A stretch of DNA of 64,000 bases from NCBI RefSeq assembly GCF_001695835.1, contig NZ_MBSO01000010.1, forward strand, positions 1 to 64,000, written 5' to 3'. The translations under genes and the position numbers were made by a program. The DNA is from Ensifer sp. LC11. Lineage in GTDB: Bacteria > Pseudomonadota > Alphaproteobacteria > Rhizobiales > Rhizobiaceae. The notes beneath the pieces were generated by a model. That model had not been told where the DNA came from. It was given only the letters and a program-made list of their open reading frames with translations, and searched no databases. Shown here piece after piece: positions 36,910-45,782 of the stretch; position 1 is the first letter of the stretch; each line of letters begins with the position of its first letter.

Positions 36910-38370
36910 ATGCGTTTCTGGAACCTTTTAGCTTCCGCCGCCATTGTCGCTGCACTTGCCGGCTGCACCAACGAGGCGCTCGACGCCACGACGTCGGTCG
37001 ATATCAAGTCCGTCAAGAACAAGACCGAGTACCAGGTCTCTGCCCCGATGGTCAAAAAGATGAGCGAGCTCGGGATGCAGAAAACTGCCCCGATCGCGCT
37101 GCGCATCTTCAAGGAGGAGGGCACGCTCGAGGTCTGGAAGGCCAACACCGCCAACCGTTTCCAGCTCTTGAAAACCTACAAGATCTGTGCCTGGTCCGGG
37201 AAGCTTGGGCCCAAGGTAAAGGAAGGCGATCGTCAGGCTCCGGAAGGCTTCTATCCGCTCTTCCCGCACCAGATGAACCCCAACTCGAACTATTATCTGG
37301 CGATCAACACCGGCTATCCCAACGCCTTCGACAAGGCGAATGGCCGCCAGGGCACGCATCTGATGATCCATGGCGCCTGCTCGTCGTCGGGCTGCTACTC
37401 GATGACCGACGAACAGATGATCGAGATCTTCGCGCTCGCGCGGGATAGCTTCAAGGGCGGCCAGGAGAGCGTTCAACTCCAGGCCTTCCCTTTCCGCATG
37501 ACCGCGGAAAACATGGCGCGCCACCGCAACAATCCGAACATCGACTTCTGGAAGATGCTGAAGGTCGGCTACGACCAGTTCGAAATCACCAAGCGTCCGC
37601 CTGAAGTGAACGTCTGCGAGAAGAAATACGTCTTCAACCAGCAGGCCTCGGGCCCGTTCAATCCGGGTGGCCAGTGCCCGGCCATGTCGACCCCACCGGC
37701 GCTGCAGGTGGCGATGGCAGGTTTCGAGAAGACCTACCAGACCGACTATGACAAGGCCATGAAGAAGTATGACGGCATGGTCTGGTACGAGCCGAGCGAA
37801 GCCGAACGCAAGGCGATCGTCGCCAAGCAGCGCGTCGGCCGCGAGCTCGCCTATGCGCCGACCGGCAACTCCTTCGACGCCGGCAAGCTGATGAAGGCGA
37901 GCGATCTTGAAAAGAAGATCGCCGATCAGAAGGAAGCGGAAGAGACCAAGCAGGCCATCGAGATCCAGAAGAAGGAACTCGAAAAGGCGACCCAGGGCGG
38001 CAAGCATGTCCCGGTTCCGGCCGCCAATCCCGTTCCGCAGCCGGTGATGCAGGCAGCCGTCGAACAGCCCGCGAAGAAATCCTTCTGGAGCCTGTTCTCG
38101 AAGAACGAGCCCGAACTGCAGATGCCCGCTCCTGTCGTCGTGACGCCGGATCAGCCGGCGAACGGGCAGCAGGCAGCCGTCGCACCACAGGCACTGGCGC
38201 CGGCGAAGGTCGAGAAGCAGACGCCGGCAGTGGCCACGGCCGCTGCCCAGCAGCAAACCGCCGCCGCTTCAACGGCGACGACGCCCGCTGCGGACGCGGC
38301 TGCCGAGACGCCCGTCGTGACCGAAGAGCCGCCGAAGAAGCGCCCGTTCTGGAAGATCTGGGGCAATTGA
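36910..38370 (+). CDS. Lipoprotein L,D-transpeptidase (YkuD/YafK-like)
   Basis: 486 residues. The lipoprotein signal has lipobox LAGC with Cys near residue 18. The YkuD-type catalytic domain spans about residues 40-210, with the conserved HLMIHGACSSSGCYSMTD motif (catalytic Cys near residue 164). The remaining 270 residues form an extended region, first Lys/Glu-rich (about 320-370, probable coiled coil), then Ala/Pro/Gln-rich, ending KKRPFWKIWGN. Such enzymes make 3-3 peptidoglycan cross-links or anchor proteins to the wall; the long tail could bind wall or envelope partners. The start is ATG 36910; TusA-like coding sequence follows with a 1-bp overlap. Confidence 0.9.
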   Translation: MRFWNLLASAAIVAALAGCTNEALDATTSVDIKSVKNKTEYQVSAPMVKKMSELGMQKTAPIALRIFKEEGTLEVWKANTANRFQLLKTYKICAWSGKLGPKVKEGDRQAPEGFYPLFPHQMNPNSNYYLAINTGYPNAFDKANGRQGTHLMIHGACSSSGCYSMTDEQMIEIFALARDSFKGGQESVQLQAFPFRMTAENMARHRNNPNIDFWKMLKVGYDQFEITKRPPEVNVCEKKYVFNQQASGPFNPGGQCPAMSTPPALQVAMAGFEKTYQTDYDKAMKKYDGMVWYEPSEAERKAIVAKQRVGRELAYAPTGNSFDAGKLMKASDLEKKIADQKEAEETKQAIEIQKKELEKATQGGKHVPVPAANPVPQPVMQAAVEQPAKKSFWSLFSKNEPELQMPAPVVVTPDQPANGQQAAVAPQALAPAKVEKQTPAVATAAAQQQTAAASTATTPAADAAAETPVVTEEPPKKRPFWKIWGN

Positions 38371-38606
38371 TGCCTGACGAAAAAAAGATCGTCTACGACC
38401 TGAGGGGGCTTAAGTGCCCCCTTCCCGTCTTGAAGACACGCAAGCGCATGTCCTCGTTGGCGCCGGGCGCGCTGATCGAGATCGAAACGACCGATCCGCT
38501 GGCGGTGATCGATATCCCGCATTTCTGCAGCGAAGACGGCCACACGCTCGAAGCGTCCGCGGCCGCCGACGGCGGCCACCGATTTCTCATCCGCAAGGGC
38601 AGCTGA
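38370..38606 (+). CDS. TusA-family sulfurtransferase-like protein
   Basis: 78-residue TusA/SirA-like protein. The conserved N terminus is YDLRGLKCPLPVLKTRKRM, with the sulfur-carrying Cys near residue 17, followed by the fold motif TTDPLAVIDIPHFCSEDGH. The ATG shares its first base with the stop of the L,D-transpeptidase (TGATG). The family takes part in sulfur trafficking for tRNA thiolation or other sulfur chemistry. Its coupling to a cell-wall enzyme is not an obvious partnership. Confidence 0.9.
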   Translation: MPDEKKIVYDLRGLKCPLPVLKTRKRMSSLAPGALIEIETTDPLAVIDIPHFCSEDGHTLEASAAADGGHRFLIRKGS

Positions 38607-38659
38607 GACGCCGCGGCAGGTCCCAGCATCGCTCTGACTTCGCTTGGCTGGTCAGCGCA

Positions 38660-38701
38660 GCTTAGGACGGAAAACCGCTTCGCACTTTTCCTGGAGCTTG
38701 C
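38660..38701. repeat. Palindromic repeat copy 4, at the CobW-like gene end
   Basis: Diverged copy of the same element, sharing GGACGGAAAACCGCTTCGCA and TTTTCCTGGA. Its terminal arms have changed together (AGCTTA... on the left, GGAGCTTGC on the right). As at 25786-25829, it sits one base beyond the stop codon of a minus-strand gene (TAA at 38703-38705). Confidence 0.8.
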
Positions 38702-38702
38702 T

Positions 38703-39842
38703 TTAGAACCGCATGCCGGGGACTGCGAGCGGATTGTCGGACAGCGCCTGGGCGTCTGGCCGGTCGATGCGCGGCTTGCCGGTAAAGGCATCGAAAAGGT
38801 CGCGGACAAAGTCTTCCGTCAATCCCTTGGTGATCAGCACCATGCGGGTGCGCCGGTCATTCGGGTCGGGCCAGGCGGCAAGCCGCTCCGGCGTGTGGAA
38901 GAGGTTCTGCACGCCATGCAGCACCAGCGGCCGATCCGGCCTGTCGGCAACCGCGACGATCGCCTTCATCCTGAGCAGCTTTTCACCGTGTGCCGAGCGC
39001 AGGAGGTCGATGAACATGTCGAGCGCCATCGGCTCGATCGGCCGGTCATGCACGATGCTGAACGAGCGGATGTCGCCGCCATGCCGCGTCACATCATGAT
39101 GATGGTGGTGATCGTGGCCGTGATGATGGTCACCGTGATCGTGGTGGTGATGATCGTGATCGTGGTGCGCCTCGTCCTGCAGCCAGCGGCCGACGTCGGC
39201 GATCTTCGAGGACGGGTCATAGAGACCGCAGTCAAACAGAGTGGCCCGTCCCGCCTCGGCGCTATCGCCGCCGATGAGCGGCGCGCGCGGGTTGAGCGCC
39301 CGGATGCGAGCCGTCACGGCGTCGCGCTCAGGCGCTTCGGCAAGACCCGTCTTGCTGATGACGATGCGGTCGGCAACGGCCACCTGCTTTAAGGCCTCCT
39401 CATGGTTGGCGATCGTCTGCAGACCGTTGACGGCATCAACGACGGTGACCACGCCATCCAGACGGAAATTCTGCGCAATGATTGGATTGCCGATCACCGA
39501 TTGCAGCACCGGCGCCGGGTCGGCAAGTCCGGTCGTCTCGATGACGACGCGCTTCAGCGGCTTGATCTTGCCGGTCTGCATCCGATCCATGAGATCGGCG
39601 AGCGTGTCGACCAGTTCGCCACGCACGGTGCAGCAGAGGCAGCCGTCGGAAAGCTCGATGACGCCGTCGCTGGAGGCTTCCACCAGCAGATGGTCGATCG
39701 AGACGTCGCCGAATTCGTTGATGATGACGGCGGTGTCGGAGAGATCCGGATCCTTCAGAAGCCGGTTGAGCAATGTCGTCTTGCCCGCACCGAGAAAGCC
39801 GGTGAGGATCGAGACCGGCACCGCCGGCAAGGAACTAGACAT
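38703..39842 (-). CDS. CobW/COG0523 family metallochaperone GTPase
   Basis: 379 residues. Walker A GFLGAGKTTLLNRLL lies near residue 16, the metal-binding GCLCC in SDGCLCCTVRGEL near residue 69, and the CobW C-terminal domain from about 265. A strongly His/Asp-rich segment near residues 225-250 (HDHDHHHHDHGDHHHGHDH) is typical of the zinc-linked branch of COG0523 rather than of cobalamin CobW itself. Predicted role: GTP-driven delivery of zinc to client proteins. It converges on the TusA-like gene and is followed at its 3' end by a palindromic repeat. Confidence 0.9.
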   Translation of the reverse strand: MSSSLPAVPVSILTGFLGAGKTTLLNRLLKDPDLSDTAVIINEFGDVSIDHLLVEASSDGVIELSDGCLCCTVRGELVDTLADLMDRMQTGKIKPLKRVVIETTGLADPAPVLQSVIGNPIIAQNFRLDGVVTVVDAVNGLQTIANHEEALKQVAVADRIVISKTGLAEAPERDAVTARIRALNPRAPLIGGDSAEAGRATLFDCGLYDPSSKIADVGRWLQDEAHHDHDHHHHDHGDHHHGHDHHHHHDVTRHGGDIRSFSIVHDRPIEPMALDMFIDLLRSAHGEKLLRMKAIVAVADRPDRPLVLHGVQNLFHTPERLAAWPDPNDRRTRMVLITKGLTEDFVRDLFDAFTGKPRIDRPDAQALSDNPLAVPGMRF

Positions 39843-39854
39843 CATGAACTCCGA

Positions 39855-40973
39855 TCAGAACGTCGGCCGCGGCACGGGGATCGGCACATTGGCGGCGTCG
39901 CCCTGGCCGACCGGGTCGCCGGCAACTTTCGGCGCCTTTTCGCCGCTGCCGGCGATAAGACCGGCGAAGGCAAGCTTCAGCGGCCGGTTGATTTCGTGGA
40001 TATAGGGCGAAAGCAGTTTCTGGCGTCCGGCCTCGTCGCGGCCCTCGCTGCGGACCTTGGCGGCCGCCTTGGAGCAGATCTGCTTGCTGACGTCGGCGAC
40101 CATGTCGCGCGTCTCGCCATAGGCCGGGATTTGCACCAGCGACGGCTTGCCGTTGCCGCTCGTCGTCAGCGCCATCTGCAGGAGCCGCGCGGATTCGTTG
40201 GCGCGGGCGCCCAGGCTGTCCTCGCCGAGCACGACCGAGACGACGCTGCGCCCGTCACGGGTGGCGGACGAAACCTGGTTGAAACCGGAGGCGCAGATGA
40301 AGCCGGTCTTCATGCCATCGGCACCTTCGAAGCGGCCGATCAGCATGTTGTAGTTCGAATAGTTCTTCTTGCCGGTGGTGAAGCCCTCCAGCGAGAAATA
40401 GGACGCGTACTGCGGGAACTCGCGCTTGAGCGTGATCGCCAGAACCGCGAGGTCGCGCGCCGTCGTATACTGGCCGGGACCCGGCAGACCGTTGGGATTG
40501 GTAAAGTTCGACGACGTCATGCCGATGCGGCGCGCCTCGGCGTTCATGCGCTCGATGAAGGCCGGCTCCGAGCCGCCGACCGTTTCGGCGATCGCGACCG
40601 CCACGTCGTTTGCCGACTTGACCAGCATCATCTTCAGCGCGCTGTCGAGCGTCATCGCCTGGCCGGGCTTGTAGAACATCTTGCTCGGCGGCTCAGATGC
40701 CGCATTCTTGGTCATGATGACCGGGCTCTCAAGCGTGAGCTGCCCGGTCTTGATCGCACGGAACGCCGTATAGGCCGTCATCAGCTTCGTCAGCGACGCC
40801 GGATACCACTTCTGGAAGATGTCCTGGTGCTCGTAGACCTTCAGCGAATTGACGTCGACGACCAGCCTCGGATTGGCTGCAGCCGGCAGCGCCGCAAGAA
40901 GCGTCGCGCAAGTCGCCGCCGTGACGCCGAGCGCCTTCATCTTGCCACGCGTGAAAAATCCTGCTGTCACCAC
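39855..40973 (-). CDS. dac: D-alanyl-D-alanine carboxypeptidase (penicillin-binding protein)
   Basis: 372-residue periplasmic serine DD-carboxypeptidase (peptidase S11) that trims peptidoglycan pentapeptides. The active-site motifs are SxxK (PASLTKLMTAY, near residue 60), SxN (KSANDVAVAIAE, about 118) and KTG (GMKTGFICASG, about 226). A signal peptide precedes, ending near AANPRL. The start is GTG 40973; ATG 40940 would also leave a functional signal. A C-terminal Pro-rich tail (VPIPVPRPTF) follows the catalytic domain. The gene follows the CobW-like gene on the same strand, which lies downstream. Confidence 0.92.
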   Translation of the reverse strand: MVTAGFFTRGKMKALGVTAATCATLLAALPAAANPRLVVDVNSLKVYEHQDIFQKWYPASLTKLMTAYTAFRAIKTGQLTLESPVIMTKNAASEPPSKMFYKPGQAMTLDSALKMMLVKSANDVAVAIAETVGGSEPAFIERMNAEARRIGMTSSNFTNPNGLPGPGQYTTARDLAVLAITLKREFPQYASYFSLEGFTTGKKNYSNYNMLIGRFEGADGMKTGFICASGFNQVSSATRDGRSVVSVVLGEDSLGARANESARLLQMALTTSGNGKPSLVQIPAYGETRDMVADVSKQICSKAAAKVRSEGRDEAGRQKLLSPYIHEINRPLKLAFAGLIAGSGEKAPKVAGDPVGQGDAANVPIPVPRPTF

Positions 40974-41118
40974 GATAGAACCTCGAAAATCCGCTGTTGC
41001 CTCGTCTCGTCCGGCTATTTAGCCTATATGGCAAGGAGATGGCAAAGCCCATTCGCAGGCCCCCCTGCCAATCCACCGCAGATACTCTAGTGATCGAACA
41101 GACCGACAGGACGAACCG

Positions 41119-42282
41119 ATGCCAATACTCAACCGTGCCGCCGAGCTCCAGAACGAAGTCGCCGAATGGCGGCGCCACCTGCACAGGAACCCGGAGCTCC
41201 TGTTTGCGGTCGAAAATACGGCATCCTTCGTCGAAAAGAAACTGAAGGAGTTCGGCGTTGACGAAGTCGTGACGGGCCTCGGCCGCACCGGCGTCGTCGG
41301 CCTGATCCGCGGTAGTCTTGGTGCTGGCCGCACCATCGGGCTTCGCGCCGACATGGATGCGCTGCCGATCACCGAGACCAGCGGCAAGCCGTGGGCGTCC
41401 CAGACTGAAGGCAAGATGCACGCCTGCGGCCATGACGGCCACACGGCCATGCTGCTCGGCGCGGCCAAGTACCTGGCCGAAACCCGCAACTTCGCGGGCA
41501 GCGTCGCGGTCATCTTCCAGCCGGCCGAAGAAGGCGGCGGCGGCGGCAACGAGATGGTCAAGGACGGCATGATGGAGCGCTTCGCCATCGAGGAGGTCTA
41601 CGGCATGCACAACATGCCGGGCATGGCCATCGGCCAGTTCGGCAGCCGCGTCGGCCCGATCATGGCCTCGACCGACGAATTCACCATCACCATCAAGGGC
41701 CGCGGCGGCCATGCGGCCCAGCCGCACAAGACGATCGACCCGATCGTCGTCGGCACGCAGATCGTCACCGCTCTGCAGACGATCGCCTCGCGCACCGTCG
41801 ATCCGCTTGCGTCGGTCGTCGTCTCCGTCACCAAGTTCAATGCCGGCTTTGCCCACAACGTCATTCCGGAAGAAGCCGTTCTCGGCGGCACCGTGCGCAC
41901 CCTGATGCCGGAAGTGCGCGACGTCGGCGAAAGCCGCATCCGCGCGATCGCCGAGGGTGTCGCCGGCATCTACGGTGCGACCGTCGATGTAGCCTACAAC
42001 CGCAACTACCCGGTGACCGTGAACCATGCGGACGAGACTGGCTATGCACTGCAGGCGGCAGCCGAGATCGCCGGGACAAGCAACGTCAAGCCGTCGCTCG
42101 ACCCGATGATGGGTGGCGAGGATTTTTCCTATATGCTGCTGGCGCGCCCCGGCGCCTTCGTGTTCATGGGCAACGGCAACACCGCCGGGCTGCATCACCC
42201 GGCATACGATTTTAACGACGAGGCGATCCCGCACGGCATCTCCTATTGGGTGAAGCTCGCGGAAACGCGACTTGCCGCCTGA
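41119..42282 (+). CDS. M20-family amidohydrolase (hippurate hydrolase type)
   Basis: 387-residue metal-dependent amidohydrolase. Recognisable motifs are EWRRHLHRNPELLF near the N terminus, GLRADMDALPITE, the metal ligands in MHACGHDGHTAML near residue 100, IFQPAEEGGGGG near 135, and late MMGGEDFSYML. This is the HipO/AmaA type acting on N-acyl amino acids such as hippurate or N-acetyl amino acids. It is followed 19 bp later by an Lrp-type regulator, presumably co-transcribed. Confidence 0.92.
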   Translation: MPILNRAAELQNEVAEWRRHLHRNPELLFAVENTASFVEKKLKEFGVDEVVTGLGRTGVVGLIRGSLGAGRTIGLRADMDALPITETSGKPWASQTEGKMHACGHDGHTAMLLGAAKYLAETRNFAGSVAVIFQPAEEGGGGGNEMVKDGMMERFAIEEVYGMHNMPGMAIGQFGSRVGPIMASTDEFTITIKGRGGHAAQPHKTIDPIVVGTQIVTALQTIASRTVDPLASVVVSVTKFNAGFAHNVIPEEAVLGGTVRTLMPEVRDVGESRIRAIAEGVAGIYGATVDVAYNRNYPVTVNHADETGYALQAAAEIAGTSNVKPSLDPMMGGEDFSYMLLARPGAFVFMGNGNTAGLHHPAYDFNDEAIPHGISYWVKLAETRLAA

Positions 42283-42301
42283 AGCACGGGTGGGAGGCAC
42301 C

Positions 42302-42766
42302 ATGCATCAGATCGACAAGATTGACCGCAGAATTCTCAACATCCTCCAGGCGGATGGCCGCATCACCAATCTGGAGCTCGCCGATCGTATCGGCCTGTCG
42401 CCGACGGCGACCAGCGAACGCCTGCGCCGGCTGTTGAAGGAAGGGTATGTTTCGGGTTTCGGCGCGCGGCTCGACCCGCACAAGCTCGGCTTCGGCCTGC
42501 TGGTTTTCATCGAGGTCATGCTCGACAAGACGACGCCTGACGTCTTCGACCAGTTCGCCGCCGCCGTCAAACAGGCGCCGGCCGTGCTCGAATGTCATAT
42601 GGTGGCGGGCGGCTTCGACTATCTGGTGAAGACCAGGTTCGAGGACATGGCGGCCTACCGCAACTTCCTCGGCCAGGTGCTCTGGACGCTCCCGGGCGTC
42701 AAGGAGACCCGCACCTATGCGGTGATGGAAGAGATCAAGAACGACGGGCCGCTGCCGCTCGTGTGA
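42302..42766 (+). CDS. lrp: Lrp/AsnC-family regulator (Lrp type)
   Basis: 154-residue regulator. The N-terminal winged helix (DKIDRRILNILQADGRITN, LSPTATSERLRRLLKEGYV) is followed by the ligand-sensing AsnC domain (ECHMVAGGFDYLVKTRFEDM, WTLPGVKETRTYAVMEEIKN). Its C-terminal half is notably close to enterobacterial Lrp, so it may respond to leucine; homologues beside putA in rhizobia act as PutR. ATG 42302 is preceded by GGGAGG. It is in tandem with the M20 hydrolase gene. Confidence 0.87.
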   Translation: MHQIDKIDRRILNILQADGRITNLELADRIGLSPTATSERLRRLLKEGYVSGFGARLDPHKLGFGLLVFIEVMLDKTTPDVFDQFAAAVKQAPAVLECHMVAGGFDYLVKTRFEDMAAYRNFLGQVLWTLPGVKETRTYAVMEEIKNDGPLPLV

Positions 42767-43104
42767 GGCCGCGTGCTGTTGCTGCGGCGCGGTGGGTAGA
42801 ACACCCCCCTCTGCCCTGCCGGGCATCTCCCCCACAAGGGGGGAGATTGGATGGAGCACCGCCCTACCCCAATCGTGAGATCGGTACTGCAGCAACGCCG
42901 CGTCCTGGCCGAGGCGTCTTAACTGAAGTGTCGGATAGTCCGCATCGGATCGATCGGAAAGTTGGTGGACGAAGCATCACCTCTGGCCGATCTCCCCCTT
43001 GTGGGGAGATGCCCGGCAGGGCAGAGGGGGGTATCAACGCCCGCCGCGGCCGCTGTCGTCCTGAATAGCGCGGCATGCCCCGAGACAGCCGCGCCACAAT
43101 CGCA
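42767..43104. other. 338-bp gap with inverted repeat pair
   Basis: No gene was recognised. Two elements about 45 bp long lie in opposite orientation: 42803-42850 (CCCCCCTCTGCCCTGCCGGG at its left end) and 42989-43033 (its reverse complement at the right). Each also holds an internal palindrome, CTCCCCCxxxAAGGGGGAG. They flank about 140 bp of unremarkable sequence. Confidence 0.7.
42803..43033. repeat. Inverted pair of RIME-like elements
   Basis: Left arm 42803-42850 and right arm 42989-43033 are near-perfect reverse complements over about 45 bp (TGCCCTGCCGGGCATCTCC against GGAGATGCCCGGCAGGGCA), each with a CTCCCC/GGGGAG hairpin. The element resembles RIME-type rhizobial intergenic repeats. 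The two arms could form a long stem in a transcript or mark a small mobile unit. Confidence 0.75.
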
Positions 43105-44151
43105 TCACGCCGCCAGCGACGCCATGTCGATCACGAAGCGGTAGCGCACGTCGCTCTTGACGACGCGTTCGTAGGCCGCGTTGATCTCCTGAATGCGGAT
43201 CGTTTCGATTTCCGAGACGATATTGTGCTCGCCGCAGAAATCGAGCATCTCCTGGGTTTCCTTGATCGAACCGATCATCGAACCGGAAATGCTGCGGCGC
43301 GCCGGCACCAGCGAGAAGGCATGCACAGGCACGGCATTTTCCGGAATGCCGACCAGGACGAAATCGCCGTCGACCTTCAGGAGGCTGACATAGGCGTTCC
43401 AGTCGATCTCGGCAGCAACCGTGCAGATAATCAGGTCGAACGTTCCGGCCAGCGCCTTGAAGGTTTCGGGGTCGTTGGTGGCGTAGTAGTAGTCGGCGCC
43501 GAGCTTCAGCCCGTCTTCCTTTTTGGAAAGGGTCTGGCTGAGCACGGTGACATCCGCGCCCATGGCGTGCGCCAGCTTGACGCCCATGTGGCCGAGACCG
43601 CCCATGCCGACGATCGCAACCTTCTTGCCGGGACCGGCCTTCCAGTGACGCAGCGGCGAATAGAGCGTGATGCCGGCGCAAAGAAGCGGAGCCGTAGCAT
43701 CGAGCGGCAGGTTCTCCGGGATCGAAAGCACGTAGCCTTCCTTGACGACGATATGGTCTGAGTAACCGCCCTGGGTCGGCGTCTTGCCGTCGGCCTCGAC
43801 GCCGTTATAGGTCACGATCAGGCCCGGCATATAGTGTTCCAGATCCAGATCGCGCGTGGCGCAGGTGGTGCAGGAATCGACGAAGCAGCCAACGCCCGCA
43901 CGGTCGCCGACCTTGAACTTGGTGACCTTGGAGCCGACGGCCGTCACAATGCCGACGATCTCGTGGCCGGGCACCATCGGGAAGGCCGAATTGCCCCACT
44001 CGTTGCGAGCCTGGTGGATGTCGGAGTGGCAGACGCCGCAATATTTGATCTCGATCACCACATCGTCGTCGCGCGGTTCGCGGCGCTCGAAGGTGAAGGG
44101 CGTCAGCGGCTTCGACGCATCGGTCGCCGCATATCCTCTTGCAATGGCCAT
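43105..44151 (-). CDS. NAD(P)-dependent zinc alcohol dehydrogenase (cinnamyl-type)
   Basis: 348-residue medium-chain dehydrogenase. Catalytic zinc ligands are in [13 protein letters not shown] and [10 protein letters not shown]. The Rossmann loop [13 protein letters not shown] is near residue 178. The structural zinc loop reads [17 protein letters not shown] where four Cys are usual; only two of the four remain. Predicted reduction of aldehydes with NADPH, as in YahK/AdhC relatives. It is divergent from the AraC-type gene across 218 bp, which suggests regulation by that neighbour. Confidence 0.92.
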   Translation of the reverse strand: MAIARGYAATDASKPLTPFTFERREPRDDDVVIEIKYCGVCHSDIHQARNEWGNSAFPMVPGHEIVGIVTAVGSKVTKFKVGDRAGVGCFVDSCTTCATRDLDLEHYMPGLIVTYNGVEADGKTPTQGGYSDHIVVKEGYVLSIPENLPLDATAPLLCAGITLYSPLRHWKAGPGKKVAIVGMGGLGHMGVKLAHAMGADVTVLSQTLSKKEDGLKLGADYYYATNDPETFKALAGTFDLIICTVAAEIDWNAYVSLLKVDGDFVLVGIPENAVPVHAFSLVPARRSISGSMIGSIKETQEMLDFCGEHNIVSEIETIRIQEINAAYERVVKSDVRYRFVIDMASLAA

Positions 44152-44369
44152 CAGTCTGTCCTCATTTTGGGAAAGGGTGCAGGTCCGGAGGGAACCCGGC
44201 CTGACGCACCTCGGACTATGGGGGCGCAGCCGCGGTGAGCGTTAGAGCGATCCTGCAAAGTTTTTGCACGATCCTACAAGATTGACAGTGAGATCCTGGA
44301 GATGACACGTCAAAACCCTATCTGAGCGTTGCCTCACACAACGCTAAGCCGCTGGAAAGACCGCAGATT

Positions 44370-45308
44370 ATGACAGCCACGCGACAGACTGCCCGTCCCG
44401 AGATGATCGACGTCATTGCCCGGTTTGCCGAAACCGATGGCGATCACATGACCCAAATTCCCGGCCTGACCCTGCATCGCCATGGCGGCGACGCCCCGGT
44501 CAATTGCTCCGCCTATCGGCCAAGCCTGGCGATCATCGTGCAAGGGGCCAAACGTGTGGTTCTCGGCGACGAGACACTGATCTACGGGGCGTCGGACTAT
44601 CTGCTGACGTCGATCGACCTGCCTGTTCTCTCCCAGGTCTGCCAGGCCTCCGCGGAGGAACCCTATCTCAGCATGGCCTTCACGCTCGATCCCGGCAAGA
44701 TCCAGGCGCTGCTCTCGTCGTTCAGCCAATGGCCGGCGCCCGCGGCCTCGGCGCTCGGCATGACCGTCAGCAAGATCACCGCGGATCTCGAAGACGCGGC
44801 GCTCCGGCTCTTGCGTCTGCTCGAACGGCCACATGATATCCCCGCTCTCTTGCCGCTGATCGAACAGGAGATCCTCTATCGGCTGTTGACCGGCCCGCAT
44901 GGCCACCGCCTGCGGCAGATGGCGACGACCGACAGCCAGCCGCATCAGGTTGGCCGCGCCGTCGCCTGGCTGAAGGAGCACTATTCGCGCCCCTTGCGGA
45001 TCGACGATCTCGCCAACCGTGTTTCCATGAGCGTTTCGTCGCTGCACCACCACTTCAAGGCGATCACTGCGATGAGCCCGCTGCAGTACCAGAAGCAGCT
45101 CCGGCTGCAGGAGGCGCGGCGGCTGATGCTGGAGGAGAGCCTCGACGCCGGCGACGCCGGCCATCAGGTCGGCTACGAAAGCCAGTCGCAGTTCAGCCGC
45201 GAATATGCCCGTCATTTCGGCGAGCCACCCATGCGTGACATCGGCCGCGTGCGCCGATCGCTGCTCGAAAGGCTAGGACCGCAGACGGAGATGCTGAGCG
45301 AGGGCTGA
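44370..45308 (+). CDS. AraC-family regulator
   Basis: 312 residues. The N-terminal AraC_N domain (about residues 25-175, SAYRPSLAIIVQGAKRVVLG and LSQVCQASAEEPYLSM) precedes a C-terminal double helix-turn-helix (RIDDLANRVSMSVSSLHHHF, then GDAGHQVGYESQSQFSREYA with the typical second-HTH PF/FSREYARHFG). Homologues of this architecture often control a divergently placed dehydrogenase; here the zinc alcohol dehydrogenase starts 218 bp away on the other strand. Confidence 0.92.
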   Translation: MTATRQTARPEMIDVIARFAETDGDHMTQIPGLTLHRHGGDAPVNCSAYRPSLAIIVQGAKRVVLGDETLIYGASDYLLTSIDLPVLSQVCQASAEEPYLSMAFTLDPGKIQALLSSFSQWPAPAASALGMTVSKITADLEDAALRLLRLLERPHDIPALLPLIEQEILYRLLTGPHGHRLRQMATTDSQPHQVGRAVAWLKEHYSRPLRIDDLANRVSMSVSSLHHHFKAITAMSPLQYQKQLRLQEARRLMLEESLDAGDAGHQVGYESQSQFSREYARHFGEPPMRDIGRVRRSLLERLGPQTEMLSEG

Positions 45309-45347
45309 GCGGGCACCCATTCAACTCCGCTCGACATCCCCGGGGTA

Positions 45348-45782
45348 TCAGCTCCGCTCGATATCCCTTCTGAGCACGATCGACGTCGTCAGGTCCTCGA
45401 CATTGTCCATCGTCGCGACCTCATTGCGCAGTTCGTTCAGCGCATTGATCGAGCCGACCTCCACCTCGACGACCAGATCGAGCTGACCGCTGACGGACGA
45501 CACCTTGCGCACGGCGGAAAAGCCGGCGAGCTGGTCAAGCACACCGATCGACGGCGTGCGCTTCAAGGTCACCAGCAAAAAGGCCTGGATCGTGCCCTCC
45601 TCCAGCTGGCCGATGTCGGCGCGGTAGCCACGTATAACGCCGGCTTTTTCGAGCCGGCTGACCCGTTCGGTCGTTGCACTTCTGGAGAGGCCGATCCGGC
45701 CGGCCAGCGACTTCATCGGGATGCGTGCCTCCTGCGACAGGATGCTGAGGATGGTGCGGTCGATCGCGTCTATATCCTGCAT
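45348..45782 (-). CDS. Lrp/AsnC-family regulator beside the tri-domain gene
   Basis: 144 residues. The winged helix (DAIDRTILSILSQEARIPMK, LSRSATTERVSRLEKAGVI) is followed by an AsnC ligand domain (VRKVSSVSGQLDLVVEVEVG). ATG 45782 (MQDIDAIDRT) is preferred over upstream in-frame codons. It is divergent from the large kinase-M23-PLP gene with 125 bp between starts, so it is the natural candidate to regulate that gene in response to the amino-acid or amine substrate. Confidence 0.87.
   Translation of the reverse strand: MQDIDAIDRTILSILSQEARIPMKSLAGRIGLSRSATTERVSRLEKAGVIRGYRADIGQLEEGTIQAFLLVTLKRTPSIGVLDQLAGFSAVRKVSSVSGQLDLVVEVEVGSINALNELRNEVATMDNVEDLTTSIVLRRDIERS

Noticed and set aside
38703-39842. 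Calling the COG0523 GTPase the cobalamin enzyme CobW because cobT/cobS are in the window
   Set aside because: It is 9 kb away, on its own, and its His-rich segment fits zinc-linked COG0523 proteins better.
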